Shown here piece by piece: positions 54,397 to 63,211 of a stretch of 64,000 bases of DNA (its first letter is position 1; the number at the start of each line of letters is the position of its first letter). The translations under genes and the position numbers were made by a program. Origin of the DNA: an uncultured Mucilaginibacter sp. (GTDB taxonomy: Bacteria > Bacteroidota > Bacteroidia > Sphingobacteriales > Sphingobacteriaceae); NCBI RefSeq assembly GCF_913773635.1, contig NZ_CAJYGQ010000007.1, positions 186,001 through 250,000 on the forward strand, given 5' to 3'. Under the pieces are notes generated by a model that was not told where the DNA came from, searched no databases, and saw nothing but the letters and a program-made list of their open reading frames with translations.

Positions 54397-55221
54397 ATGA
54401 AGCTTAATTTTTATAAATATCAAGGTGCCGGTAACGATTTTATTTTAGTCGATAACCGTGAAGGTCGGGTAAATCATCGCAATCCAAAGTTAATCAGTAC
54501 CTTATGTGACAGGAGGTTCGGTATCGGCGGTGATGGGATGATGTTTTTGCAAAAGCAGGAAGGTTACGATTTTGAAATGGTTTACTATAATGCCGACGGT
54601 CAGCCAAGTAGCATGTGCGGCAACGGAGGACGTTGTATAGTAGCTTTTGCCAAGTTTTTAGGTGTAATAGAAAATGAAACCAACTTTTTGGCAGTTGATG
54701 GCCCGCATTATGCCAAAATTTCAGCATCCGGCGATTGGGTTAGTTTGCAAATGATTGATGTAGAACATGTAACCCGCGACAATGAAGCATACGTAATGAA
54801 CACCGGGTCGCCGCATTATGTACAGTTGGTGAATGATTTGGAATATAAAGACGTGTTTACTGAAGGCCGTGCTATACGCAACAATCCAACGTATTTATCA
54901 AAGGGGATTAACGTAAATTTTGTGCAACCCCTGGATGAAGGGTACTTTGTACGCACGTATGAGCGTGGAGTTGAAGATGAAACTTATGCTTGCGGTACCG
55001 GGGTAACTGCTGTTGCACTGGCCATGGCAAAAGAAAATAAGCAAACCGGCACCATCAGCACACCTATTAAAGTATTAGGCGGAAACCTGAACCTGCATTT
55101 TAATTATGACGGCATTAGGTTTACCAACATTTTTTTAGAAGGTCCTGCGGTTAAAGTGTTTGAAGGCGAGGTAGAAGTTGGCGATTTGGCAGAATACAAA
55201 GCTGCTGAGCAAACTGTATAA
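54397..55221 (+). CDS. dapF: Diaminopimelate epimerase
   Basis: Converts LL- to meso-diaminopimelate for lysine and peptidoglycan synthesis, in the cytoplasm. The 274-residue enzyme has both catalytic cysteines: Cys74 in SSMCGNGGRC and Cys199 in ETYACGTGVTA. The start FYKYQGAGNDFILVDNREG and FGIGGDGMMFL are the family's N-terminal signature. SPHYVQLV (His and phosphate-loop region) and VNFVQPLDEGYFVRTYERGV complete the pattern. It is followed, with no gap, by a small acidic protein gene. Confidence 0.97.
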   Translation: MKLNFYKYQGAGNDFILVDNREGRVNHRNPKLISTLCDRRFGIGGDGMMFLQKQEGYDFEMVYYNADGQPSSMCGNGGRCIVAFAKFLGVIENETNFLAVDGPHYAKISASGDWVSLQMIDVEHVTRDNEAYVMNTGSPHYVQLVNDLEYKDVFTEGRAIRNNPTYLSKGINVNFVQPLDEGYFVRTYERGVEDETYACGTGVTAVALAMAKENKQTGTISTPIKVLGGNLNLHFNYDGIRFTNIFLEGPAVKVFEGEVEVGDLAEYKAAEQTV

Positions 55222-55638
55222 ATGAGTTTACTCAGCATCATAAATATTATACATATGAAATTCATTGGCCATAACTCAGATATTATCAATTATCTTGTTA
55301 ATGATCTTACCTTACTCAATTCGACTTTAAAACAGTTTAAAGAGCATGAGGTTGACGGCGAGCCTGCAGTAAGTTTAATGTTTGAGTTAGCCTTTACTGA
55401 TGCCGATGTGATGCTGGTATTTCGCAACGTATTTAAAAACGGCTTTGATGGTAACCCGGCTGCAGAACCTTATGAGGTTGATTCATGCAAGTTTTATCAC
55501 ATTGGAAGCAAGGTATATTTATCGCTCGATCCGGATGAAAGTGAGGATGGATATGACGGTATATCGGCCGATGATAATGACTATGTGTTAGCAAGCGATG
55601 TGGAAGGCTATATTTTTGAAGGTAACGAGCACGAGTAA
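55222..55638 (+). CDS. Small acidic protein of unknown function downstream of dapF
   Basis: I do not recognise this protein. The open frame of 138 residues begins with ATG directly after the dapF stop; a second ATG at 55255 gives 127 residues and is equally plausible (start MKFIGHNSDIINYLV). The sequence is strongly acidic, especially the end (LDPDESEDGYDGISADDNDY), with a mixed alpha/beta look and no signal peptide. It is probably cotranscribed with dapF and is followed by a hairpin terminator. Confidence 0.65.
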   Translation: MSLLSIINIIHMKFIGHNSDIINYLVNDLTLLNSTLKQFKEHEVDGEPAVSLMFELAFTDADVMLVFRNVFKNGFDGNPAAEPYEVDSCKFYHIGSKVYLSLDPDESEDGYDGISADDNDYVLASDVEGYIFEGNEHE

Positions 55639-55655
55639 ATCAACCCGTGCTCGTT
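55624..55655. terminator. Bidirectional terminator between convergent genes
   Basis: Perfect 10-base stem AACGAGCACG / CGTGCTCGTT with a 12-base loop. The small acidic gene's stop is in the loop. The ABC exporter gene converges from the other side. Confidence 0.78.
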
Positions 55656-55663
55656 GTATTTAA

Positions 55664-57448
55664 TTAAACCTCTTCGCTTTCAGTATAAGCATCAAGTTCT
55701 TCCTGTAAGCGGCGCTCGCCCGATTGCTGCCGCCACATAGCCCAATACAATCCTTTCTCGGTTACCAATTGCTGATGGTTTCCAATTTCAACCACATTAC
55801 CATTTTCAAGCACGTAAATTCGGTCGGCATGCATAATGGTGCTCAACCTGTGGGCTATAATAAGTGTTATACGGCTTTTAAGTGATGATATATGCTGTAC
55901 TGTTTTACTTATTTCTTCTTCAGTAATGGAGTCAAGCGCAGATGTAGCCTCATCAAATAATAAAATGTCCGGATGGCGCAACAGTGCGCGGGCAATAGAT
56001 AAGCGCTGCTTTTCACCGCCCGATATTTTAACTCCACTTTCGCCAATAAGTGTATGAATGCCATTATCGGCCCGGGCAAGCATAGCTTGGCAGGCAGCTT
56101 TGTTTAATGCAGCTAAACATTCTTCATCAGTTGCATCGGGCTTTACAAAAGTCAAGTTGTCCTTTATGGTTCCTGAAAATAGCTGAGTGTCTTGCGTTAC
56201 AAAGCCCAGCCTGCGACGCAGTGCATCCAGGTGGAAGCGGTCGCTTTCGGTGCCATTGTACAAAATATCGCCGCTAACCGGCTTATATAAGCCTATAAGG
56301 AGTTTAATAAGCGTTGACTTGCCCGAACCCGATGGTCCAACAAATGCCACCGTTTCGCCTTTATTAGCATAAAAAGATACATCATTGAGTGCATAACGCT
56401 TAGTGCCATTATACTTGAATTTAACCTGATTGAAAGCTACCTGGTTAATATGCGTTATATCTGCCGGGTCTTCGGGTATGGTTTCAAGCGGGCGGCTCAT
56501 AATGCGTTCAAAGTTTGATAACGATATTTGTGCCTCGCGCCACGTTAGTGACATATGACCAAACTCCTGCAGTGGTCCAAACAGGAAATAAGCATACAAC
56601 AAAAAGCTGAAGTACTGGCCACCGGTTATTTCTTTATCAAAAATAAGTACCAATAATACAACTACCATACTACTGCGTACAACGTTAACCGTTGTGCCTT
56701 GCACAAAGCTTAATACACGTAGCAATTTAGTTTTTGCAATTTCGAGTGTTAAAATCTTAAATGTGGTTTTATTGAGGCGTTCAATTTCCTCGTTTGCTAA
56801 ACCATGGCTTTTTACCAGTTCAATGTTACGTAGTGATTCTGTGGTACGACCTGCCAATACCGATGTTTTAAGCACAATGGCGCGGTGTATAACCTTTATT
56901 TTGCGCGACAGTGTCCAGCTTAACCATGTAATAATGGGTACAGCAATAAAAAATACCAGCGTAACCTTGTAGCTTATGGTAAACGAGTATACCGCAATGA
57001 ATATGATACCAAACAAGGTCATGAATGATACATTGATACTTGCCTTTATAAGATTCTCAATGTCACTGCGTATACGTTGCAGCATGCCCAGCTTTTCGCC
57101 GCTGCGCTGATCCTGATGCTCATGGTAGGGCATAGCCAATGCATGCTTCATACCATCGGCATAAACCTCAGCAGCAGATTTTTGAGCTATTGTTACCGTG
57201 TAGTAGTCCTGAAAGTTATTAGCTATGCGTGAAAACAAGGCTGCAATAGCAGCCAGGGTTATAAGCCATAAAACGCCGGCAATGAAATCGTGGCGAGTGT
57301 AGAGGTCTTTTTTGCTTATATAGTCGTCAAAGAGTTTTCCGGTAATCAATGGCTCAACCAACGCAAAGCACTGGTTCAATGCCGTCATGAGTAACGCCAT
57401 GGCCACTGCCCCTTTATGTTTTTTTAGATACGAGAGCAGAATTTTCAT
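55664..57448 (-). CDS. ABC exporter, fused permease/ATPase (copy 1)
   Basis: Half-size exporter of 594 residues. A six-helix membrane domain is at about 1-310 and the ATPase at 335-580. Walker A is VGPSGSGKSTLIKLL, the signature is VKISGGEKQRLSIARALL, Walker B is ILLFDEATSALDS with the catalytic Glu, and the switch His is in IAHRLST. All catalytic residues are intact, so it can work as a homodimer. The permease half begins LLSYLKKHKGAVAMALLM and is closely paralogous to the gene 236 bases upstream on the same strand. Such transporters export lipids, peptides or drugs; the cargo is unknown. Confidence 0.92.
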   Translation of the reverse strand: MKILLSYLKKHKGAVAMALLMTALNQCFALVEPLITGKLFDDYISKKDLYTRHDFIAGVLWLITLAAIAALFSRIANNFQDYYTVTIAQKSAAEVYADGMKHALAMPYHEHQDQRSGEKLGMLQRIRSDIENLIKASINVSFMTLFGIIFIAVYSFTISYKVTLVFFIAVPIITWLSWTLSRKIKVIHRAIVLKTSVLAGRTTESLRNIELVKSHGLANEEIERLNKTTFKILTLEIAKTKLLRVLSFVQGTTVNVVRSSMVVVLLVLIFDKEITGGQYFSFLLYAYFLFGPLQEFGHMSLTWREAQISLSNFERIMSRPLETIPEDPADITHINQVAFNQVKFKYNGTKRYALNDVSFYANKGETVAFVGPSGSGKSTLIKLLIGLYKPVSGDILYNGTESDRFHLDALRRRLGFVTQDTQLFSGTIKDNLTFVKPDATDEECLAALNKAACQAMLARADNGIHTLIGESGVKISGGEKQRLSIARALLRHPDILLFDEATSALDSITEEEISKTVQHISSLKSRITLIIAHRLSTIMHADRIYVLENGNVVEIGNHQQLVTEKGLYWAMWRQQSGERRLQEELDAYTESEEV

Positions 57449-57576
57449 ATAAGGCTGAGTGTTATTGCAAAATATATAACAATAACAACGCCCTTAATGA
57501 GGATATACTTATAATTAAACCTATTTTTTGAAATAATTAAAAAATGGCTTCCAATAATTCAAAAAATGAAAATTAT

Positions 57577-57593
57577 ACACAACTATGTTGTGT
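57577..57593. other. Short inverted repeat between the tandem ABC genes
   Basis: ACACAAC / GTTGTGT, perfect 7-base arms around TAT, in the 236-base gap between the two exporter genes. Possible operator for the downstream copy. Confidence 0.35.
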
Positions 57594-57643
57594 CATTGTT
57601 TGAGTATCCGTAAAAATTAAAATTTAATAAGAAACACTATAGT

Positions 57644-57681
57644 TGTAAGAATTTGACTACAGGTGTTTGAAAATTCTTACA
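57644..57681 (-). terminator. Stem-loop after the second ABC exporter gene
   Basis: TGTAAGAATTT / AAATTCTTACA, perfect 11-base arms around 16 bases, directly after the stop codon of copy 2 on the minus strand. There is no T run, so it may be a processing or stability hairpin rather than a classical terminator. Confidence 0.45.
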
Positions 57682-57684
57682 GTA

Positions 57685-59442
57685 TCAAGCATTATCATTA
57701 TTAAACTTTTCGCCTATCTGCTGTCTCCACATGGCATAGTACAACCCCTTTTGCGTTAACAGCTCCATGTGTTTCCCCTGTTCAATGATGTTACCTTTCT
57801 CGAGCACATAAATTCTATCAGCGTGCATAATTGTGCTCAAGCGGTGTGCAATTAATATAGTTATATGGTCCTGGTGCTCGGAAACATCTTTAATAGTTTC
57901 CGTGATTTCCTCTTCGGTAAGAGAATCAAGCGCCGATGTAGCCTCATCAAATACCAAAATATCCGGGCGGCGTAGTAAAGCACGAGCTATTGAAAGACGC
58001 TGTTTTTCTCCGCCTGATACTTTCACCCCACCTTCGCCAATAACGGTATCCAAGCCTTTATCGGCCCGGGCAAGCAATCCCTGGCAGGCTGCCCGGTGTA
58101 GCACATGCATACATTCCTCATCCGTTGCTCCCGGGCGAACAAACTGCAGGTTCTCTCTTATTGTTCCTGAAAAGAGTTGTGTGTCTTGTGTAACGAAGCC
58201 AATTTTTTCCCGCAAACGGTCAAGGTCTATCTCTTTACTTGGCACGCCGTTATATAGCACATCACCTTCCAAAGGTTGGTACAACCCAACAAGTAGTTTC
58301 ACCAGCGTTGTTTTACCCGAGCCCGATGGACCTACAAATGCAATGGTATTACCTGTTTTAACATCGAAGCCAATATGATTAAGCGCGTTACGGTTAGCCG
58401 TCAAATGCTTAAAGCTCACGTTACTAAATTCAAGATCTTTAATTTTTTCAAGCATTACCGGCTTTTCGGGTTTGATATCGACCGGAGTATTAAGGATGCG
58501 TTCAAAATTGCCCAGAGATATTTGTGACTCGCGCCATGCCAGTATAACATTTCCCAATTCCTGCAAAGGATTGAACAGGAAAAATGAATAAAAAAGGAAA
58601 GTGAAGTAATTGCCGGGAGATATATTTCCTTTAAAAATAAGCAATAGCAGTATTACTACCATTACGCTACGTACCAGGTTAACTGTAGTGCCCTGCACAA
58701 AGCTCATACTGCGTACATACTTAACTTTTTTCAGCTCCAGATCCAATATTTTGTAAGTGGTTTTATTCAAGCGTTCAATTTCCTGGTTTACCAGTCCAAG
58801 ACTTTTTACCAGTTCAATATTGCGTAACGATTCGGTTGTTGAACCTGCCAGGGCCGTGGTTTCGGCTACGATGGTACGTTGTATATTCTTAATTCGTTTG
58901 CTGAGTGCGGTACTCATAAATGCTATAATAGGTATAGCCGCAAAATAAACCAGTGTAACTTTGTAGCTCACACTAACCGAGTACACAATTACAAACACCA
59001 TACCCACCAAGCTCACAAATAATACGCTGATGAAAGAGGTGATGAATTTTTCGCTATCAAGGCGTACCTTTTGTAATATGCCTAACGTTTCGCCGCTACG
59101 CTGGTCTTCAAATACCTGGTAGGGTAGTTCAAGCGAGTGTTTTAACCCGTCGGCATACATATCGGCACCAACTTTTTGCACAATGATACTGGTAAAGTAA
59201 TCCTGAAAATTTTTTGCAATGCGCGATACCATTGCCGCACCTACTGCCAAACCTACAGCACCAAGCACTCCCCAGGTAAAATCATGCTCGGTAAGTGTTT
59301 TGCGCTTTTCAATAAAATTATCTACAATGCGGCCGGTAATAAGCGGATCGAGAAGTGAAAAACCAATGTTAAAGGCGGCAAGCAGCAAAGCTACAAATAC
59401 CACCCCGCGATATTTGGAAAGATAGGATAACAGCAATTTCAT
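57685..59442 (-). CDS. ABC exporter, fused permease/ATPase (copy 2)
   Basis: A 585-residue paralogue of the preceding exporter. The membrane domain begins LLSYLSKYRGVVFVALLLAA. Walker A is VGPSGSGKTTLVKLLVG, the signature is VKVSGGEKQRLSIARALLRR, Walker B is ILVFDEATSALDS and the switch His is in IAHRLST, all intact. The ATG at 59442 is favoured: an upstream in-frame ATG would run through the frr terminator hairpin and add 24 residues unlike the other copy. Strong similarity of the two copies indicates tandem duplication. Confidence 0.9.
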   Translation of the reverse strand: MKLLLSYLSKYRGVVFVALLLAAFNIGFSLLDPLITGRIVDNFIEKRKTLTEHDFTWGVLGAVGLAVGAAMVSRIAKNFQDYFTSIIVQKVGADMYADGLKHSLELPYQVFEDQRSGETLGILQKVRLDSEKFITSFISVLFVSLVGMVFVIVYSVSVSYKVTLVYFAAIPIIAFMSTALSKRIKNIQRTIVAETTALAGSTTESLRNIELVKSLGLVNQEIERLNKTTYKILDLELKKVKYVRSMSFVQGTTVNLVRSVMVVILLLLIFKGNISPGNYFTFLFYSFFLFNPLQELGNVILAWRESQISLGNFERILNTPVDIKPEKPVMLEKIKDLEFSNVSFKHLTANRNALNHIGFDVKTGNTIAFVGPSGSGKTTLVKLLVGLYQPLEGDVLYNGVPSKEIDLDRLREKIGFVTQDTQLFSGTIRENLQFVRPGATDEECMHVLHRAACQGLLARADKGLDTVIGEGGVKVSGGEKQRLSIARALLRRPDILVFDEATSALDSLTEEEITETIKDVSEHQDHITILIAHRLSTIMHADRIYVLEKGNIIEQGKHMELLTQKGLYYAMWRQQIGEKFNNDNA

Positions 59443-59461
59443 GATATGCTGCAAAAATAGA

Positions 59462-59493
59462 AAAGGGAATGATGCCGTTAGGCCATTCCCTTT
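59462..59493 (-). terminator. Terminator of the nagA-pyrH-frr transcript
   Basis: Perfect 10-base outer stem AAAGGGAATG / CATTCCCTTT with a 12-base interior that can fold as GCC/GGC. T-rich flank on the minus strand. It lies between frr and the ABC exporter gene. Confidence 0.85.
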
Positions 59494-59600
59494 AATTTGA
59501 CTTTGGTTTAACAACCGTATTTTCCAGCCTCGTTTGCCAAGGGCAAGGTATTATTTTCTGTACAGCAAACTTTTAATGCTACGCACAAAAAATTCGTGTT

Positions 59601-60164
59601 TTAAACGGTCATAATATCTTTTTCTTTAGCGTCAGCTAACTGATCTACTTTTATAATGTAGCTGTCAACCAATTTTTGTACTTCGCCTTCGCCAGTCTTG
59701 ATTTCATCTTCCGATACACCGTCTGATTTCAATTTTTTGATTTTATCATTGATGTCTTTACGAATGTTACGAATTGCAACTTTTCCGTTTTCAGCTTCGC
59801 CTTTTAACTTTTTAACCAAATCACGACGACGCTCTTCTGTTAAAGGAGGTACATTAATGCGGATAATGGTACCATCGTTTTGCGGGTTAAGGCCTAACGA
59901 AGATTCTTTGATAGCTTTTTCAATTGGCACTAACAAAGTTTTTTCCCATGGCTGTATAACCAAAGTACGGGCATCAGGCGTATTAACGCTGCCTACCTGT
60001 GCTAAAGGGGTTGGAGTGCCATAGTAATCAACGGTAATGCCGTCTAACATTGCAGGATTAGCTTTTCCGGCACGTATTTTTGATAACTCGCTATCTGCAT
60101 GCACAATAGCTTTTTCCATTAAAGCTTTTGCATCATTCAGTTGTTTTTTAATGAGTTCGCTCAT
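59601..60164 (-). CDS. frr: Ribosome recycling factor
   Basis: Splits post-termination ribosomes together with EF-G. The 187-residue protein has the full family pattern: SELSKIRAGKANPAMLDGI, TVDYYGTPTPLAQVGSV, VIQPWEKTLLVPIEKAI, NDGTIIRINVPPLTEERRRD and the long C-terminal helix. It lies after pyrH on the minus strand with a 130-base gap that carries a seven-base-period repeat tract. A terminator follows. Confidence 0.97.
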   Translation of the reverse strand: MSELIKKQLNDAKALMEKAIVHADSELSKIRAGKANPAMLDGITVDYYGTPTPLAQVGSVNTPDARTLVIQPWEKTLLVPIEKAIKESSLGLNPQNDGTIIRINVPPLTEERRRDLVKKLKGEAENGKVAIRNIRKDINDKIKKLKSDGVSEDEIKTGEGEVQKLVDSYIIKVDQLADAKEKDIMTV

Positions 60165-60200
60165 TGTTGAATTTTTTAAGTATGCAAAGGTAGAAAATTA

Positions 60201-60230
60201 GAGTCAAGAGCCAAGAACCAAGAGTCAAGA
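60201..60230. repeat. Heptanucleotide tandem repeat between pyrH and frr
   Basis: Four units of seven bases: GAGTCAA, GAGCCAA, GAACCAA, GAGTCAA, then GA. Two positions vary. It lies in the leader of frr, 37 bases before the frr start on the minus strand. Confidence 0.75.
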
Positions 60231-60294
60231 CTTTTTAAGTCTTAAATTCATATATTCCTTCTTAGCTTTTACCTACAGGTTTCTGTCTCTGATG

Positions 60295-60999
60295 TTATTT
60301 TACTATAGTTCCTACCGGTTCGCCTTGTGCAATTTTCATAAAATTGCCTTCACGGTTCATGTCAAATACAATAATTGGCAAGTTGTTTTCCTGGCACAGG
60401 GTAAATGCAGTCATGTCCATTACGTTAAGGCCTTTTGCATATACTTCCTGAAAAGTAACCTCATCATAACGTGTTGCTGAAGGGTCTTTTTCCGGATCAG
60501 CGGTATAAATACCGTCAACACGTGTGCCTTTCAGTACTACATCAGCTTTAATTTCAATTGCACGCAATGATGCTGCAGTATCAGTTGTAAAATAAGGATT
60601 ACCTGTACCGGCACCAAAAATTACCACTTTACCACTTTCTAAATGCGCCATTGCTCTGCGGCGAATGTAAGGCTCGCATATTTGCTCCATTTTAATGGCC
60701 GATTGAAGGCGGGTATCAACACCAATGCCTTCAAGCGCACTTTGTAGAGCCATACAATTAATTACGGTGGCTAACATGCCCATGTAATCGGCCTGAGCAC
60801 GCTCCATGCCCGATTTTTCGGCACTTAAGCCTCTGAAAATGTTGCCTCCGCCTACTACTATGGCTACCTGTATGCCGGCATCAACCACGCTTTTTATGTC
60901 ATGCGCATATTGCAGCACGCGGTTATTGTCAATACCATACTGGCGCTCACCCATTAATGATTCGCCACTAAGCTTCAGCAAAATTCTGTCGTATTTCAT
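60295..60999 (-). CDS. pyrH: UMP kinase
   Basis: Phosphorylates UMP to UDP with ATP; hexameric enzyme of the amino-acid-kinase fold. The 234-residue product has the markers [61 protein letters not shown] and [16 protein letters not shown]. The ATG used starts [12 protein letters not shown]; upstream in-frame codons belong to the nagA-pyrH junction and are rejected. Its start lies 16 bases after nagA's stop, and frr follows, preserving the usual pyrH-frr neighbourhood. Confidence 0.97.
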   Translation of the reverse strand: MKYDRILLKLSGESLMGERQYGIDNNRVLQYAHDIKSVVDAGIQVAIVVGGGNIFRGLSAEKSGMERAQADYMGMLATVINCMALQSALEGIGVDTRLQSAIKMEQICEPYIRRRAMAHLESGKVVIFGAGTGNPYFTTDTAASLRAIEIKADVVLKGTRVDGIYTADPEKDPSATRYDEVTFQEVYAKGLNVMDMTAFTLCQENNLPIIVFDMNREGNFMKIAQGEPVGTIVK

Positions 61000-61015
61000 G
61001 CAGATGATTGGTTTT

Positions 61016-62149
61016 TTATATGAGTGGTTGATTGTTTTTTTGGTGTACTTTACCTTTATAAATTGTAAACGCCGTATTAAATTCTGCGTCAAAAATAATT
61101 AAATCTGCGTCATATCCGGCTTCAACTTTTCCTTTAGTTGCCAGGCCTGCTAACTGCGCCGGGTAAAGCGACGCCATGTTCACCGCTTCGGCCAGTTCAA
61201 AACCCGCATGCTCAACACCGTTTTGTACGGCTTTAAGCATGGTTAATGCCGAGCCGGAAAGTGTTCCATCGGGCATAGTGTATTTGTTGCCCTGGCGTAT
61301 GTGCTGATAGGTGCCTGTTTTAGCTTCGGTTACTGCATCAGTTATAAAAAATAACTTATCACCTAATTCGCGCTTTGCCAGCCGTATCATGGCGTAATCA
61401 ACATGTATACCGTCGGCCACAATGCTGGTGTAGGGGCGCTCTTCAAAAATAGCGGGTATTATGCCCGGTTCACGGTGATGTATAGGCGGCATGGCATTAT
61501 ATAAATGTGTAACCGCGTTTATAGTTTTGTTTAAAAACCGTTTGGCCTGCCGGTAAGTAGCATTACTATGTCCGGAGGAAAGAATAATGCCTTGTGCATT
61601 AAGGTAATTAATTACCTCTTCATCCTGCAGTTCAGGTGCCAGGGTTATCATTTTTATTTCGCCCTCGGCCAGGTTAACCCAACCTTCAATTTCTGCCAGA
61701 GTTGATTTTTTTATATATTCTTCGGGGTGTGCACCTTTACGCTTAGGGTTAATGTACGGTCCTTCGAGGTGCAAGCCTAAAAAGTTACCATTGCTTTGCG
61801 GGCGCCATTGTTTTGCGGCCTCAATTGCATCAAGAACAACATTGGTACTGTTGGTAGCTACTGTTGCAAAAAAACCGGTACAACCTTCATTAAGCAGGGT
61901 GTTTTCCATATCCTGCAAAGCGGCTACAGATGGAAAGCTGCCAAACAGGCTGTTTCCCGCCCCGTAAATTTGCAAATCAATAAGTCCCGGCGCTACATAC
62001 GCACCATTAAGATCGATTTTTTGCGCGCCGGCCGGAATATTGCTTTCTGAAACTATCTCAACTATTTGATCACCTAAAACAATAACAGCATGGCCCCGGC
62101 AAACTGCCCCGGCAGATACAATTTGAGTATTGTAAAGTGCTGTTAACAT
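61016..62149 (-). CDS. nagA: N-acetylglucosamine-6-phosphate deacetylase
   Basis: Removes acetate from GlcNAc-6-P in cell-wall recycling and chitin or amino-sugar use; cytoplasmic amidohydrolase of 377 residues. Metal and catalytic residues are visible and line up closely with E. coli NagA: Glu129 in [16 protein letters not shown], His194 in SSGHSNATY, His215 in AVTHLYNAM and Asp271 in FITDAVTE. The N-terminal HxH is replaced by QIY, as in the Q-L-N of the E. coli enzyme. It starts a transcript with pyrH after a terminator; its insertion between tsf and pyrH is unusual for that conserved cluster. Confidence 0.95.
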   Translation of the reverse strand: MLTALYNTQIVSAGAVCRGHAVIVLGDQIVEIVSESNIPAGAQKIDLNGAYVAPGLIDLQIYGAGNSLFGSFPSVAALQDMENTLLNEGCTGFFATVATNSTNVVLDAIEAAKQWRPQSNGNFLGLHLEGPYINPKRKGAHPEEYIKKSTLAEIEGWVNLAEGEIKMITLAPELQDEEVINYLNAQGIILSSGHSNATYRQAKRFLNKTINAVTHLYNAMPPIHHREPGIIPAIFEERPYTSIVADGIHVDYAMIRLAKRELGDKLFFITDAVTEAKTGTYQHIRQGNKYTMPDGTLSGSALTMLKAVQNGVEHAGFELAEAVNMASLYPAQLAGLATKGKVEAGYDADLIIFDAEFNTAFTIYKGKVHQKNNQPLI

Positions 62150-62177
62150 AGGTTATAAAAATGTATAGGCAAAAAAA

Positions 62178-62204
62178 ATCCCCGCCTTTAAAAAAGGCGG
62201 GGAT
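62178..62204 (-). terminator. Terminator after tsf
   Basis: Perfect 12-base stem ATCCCCGCCTTT / AAAGGCGGGGAT with loop AAA, followed on the minus strand by an eight-T run (A run at 62171-62178). It lies between tsf and nagA and should end the rpsB-tsf transcript. Confidence 0.93.
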
Positions 62205-62211
62205 AATATAA

Positions 62212-63063
62212 TTAAGCTCCTAAAGCAACTCGCTTGAAAGCAGTTACCTTTAAGTCTTTATCAACACCGGTAAGGAATTGAGCAACACTCTTAGAAGAGT
62301 CTTTCACAAACTCCTGGTTTACCAGGGTAGAGTCTTTGTAGAATTTGTTTAGTTTACCGGCAGCAATTTTTTCTACCATTTCTTCCGGTTTACCTTCAGC
62401 ACGAATTTGCTCTTTAGCAATAGCTAATTCACGCTCAATAGTAGTAGCATCAACACCGTCTTTATCTAAAGCAACAGGGTTCATTGCAGCAATTTGCATA
62501 GCTACGTCTTTACCAGCTTCTTCAGCACCTGCAGGGTTAGCGTTTAAGCCAACCAATACACCTAAACGGAAGTTACCGTGAATGTAAGCTACAATTTTTT
62601 CGCCTTCTAAAACAGCATATTTTGATACACCGATTTTTTCGCCGATTTTACCAGTCATGGCAGTGATAGCCTCACCAATAGTAGTACGACCGGTTTCGGT
62701 ATCAATTTCCAAAGCGTTAACTCCGTCAACGTCAGCAGGAAGGTTTTGTACAGCCTCGTTAGCAATAGCGTTAGCAAATGCAATAAATTCAGCATTTTTA
62801 GCTACGAAGTCGGTTTCGCAGTTAAGCTCAACAATTACACCTTTTTTGCCATCTTCTGAAGTGCGTGCAATAACCACACCTTCGTTTGATTCTCTGTCTT
62901 GACGGCTTGCAGCTACTTTAGCGCCTTTTTTTCTTAAATAGTCAATAGCTGCTTCAAAGTCACCATTAGTTTCGGTTAAAGCTTTTTTGCAGTCCATCAT
63001 ACCGGCACCTGTTTGTTGGCGCAGTTTATTTACGTCTGATGCAGAAATTTGTACTGTAGACAT
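62212..63063 (-). CDS. tsf: Translation elongation factor Ts
   Basis: Nucleotide exchange factor for EF-Tu, 283 residues. The N-terminal UBA-like domain (VNKLRQQTGAGMMDCKKALT) is followed by the core motif ELNCETDFVAKNAEF (TDFV at 84-87), which inserts between EF-Tu helices. SPYAVLEG-like YAVLEGEKIVAYIHGN and MQIAAMNPVALDKDGV come after. It follows rpsB as in most bacteria, with a 148-base gap that carries a heptad repeat, and ends at a strong terminator. Confidence 0.97.
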   Translation of the reverse strand: MSTVQISASDVNKLRQQTGAGMMDCKKALTETNGDFEAAIDYLRKKGAKVAASRQDRESNEGVVIARTSEDGKKGVIVELNCETDFVAKNAEFIAFANAIANEAVQNLPADVDGVNALEIDTETGRTTIGEAITAMTGKIGEKIGVSKYAVLEGEKIVAYIHGNFRLGVLVGLNANPAGAEEAGKDVAMQIAAMNPVALDKDGVDATTIERELAIAKEQIRAEGKPEEMVEKIAAGKLNKFYKDSTLVNQEFVKDSSKSVAQFLTGVDKDLKVTAFKRVALGA

Positions 63064-63140
63064 TGTTTTTGTTTGTTATCTGTTGTGATTTACCTTTAAT
63101 AGGATGTTCACAGCAAAGATGAATGATTTATTGTTAAATT

Positions 63141-63203
63141 GAAAGTTGCCAATTGTAAACTGTTGCACCAAGTACACGCAGCCCACAACCGGCAACTCGC
63201 AAC
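63141..63203. repeat. Degenerate seven-base-period tract between rpsB and tsf
   Basis: Nine units of seven bases can be read; the last three are CCACAAC, CGGCAAC, TCGCAAC, and earlier units share AAC/AGC/AAT-type ends in decaying form. It fills much of the rpsB-tsf gap and resembles the tract between pyrH and frr in period, not in sequence. Confidence 0.55.
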
Positions 63204-63211
63204 AAATAATA

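Noticed and set aside
57833..58378. 181-codon plus-strand open frame inside the second ABC exporter
   Set aside because: Mirror of Walker and signature regions; the same shadow appears over the first copy.
59443..59514. Longer N terminus of the second ABC exporter
   Set aside because: It runs through the frr terminator hairpin; the paralogue starts at the equivalent of 59442.
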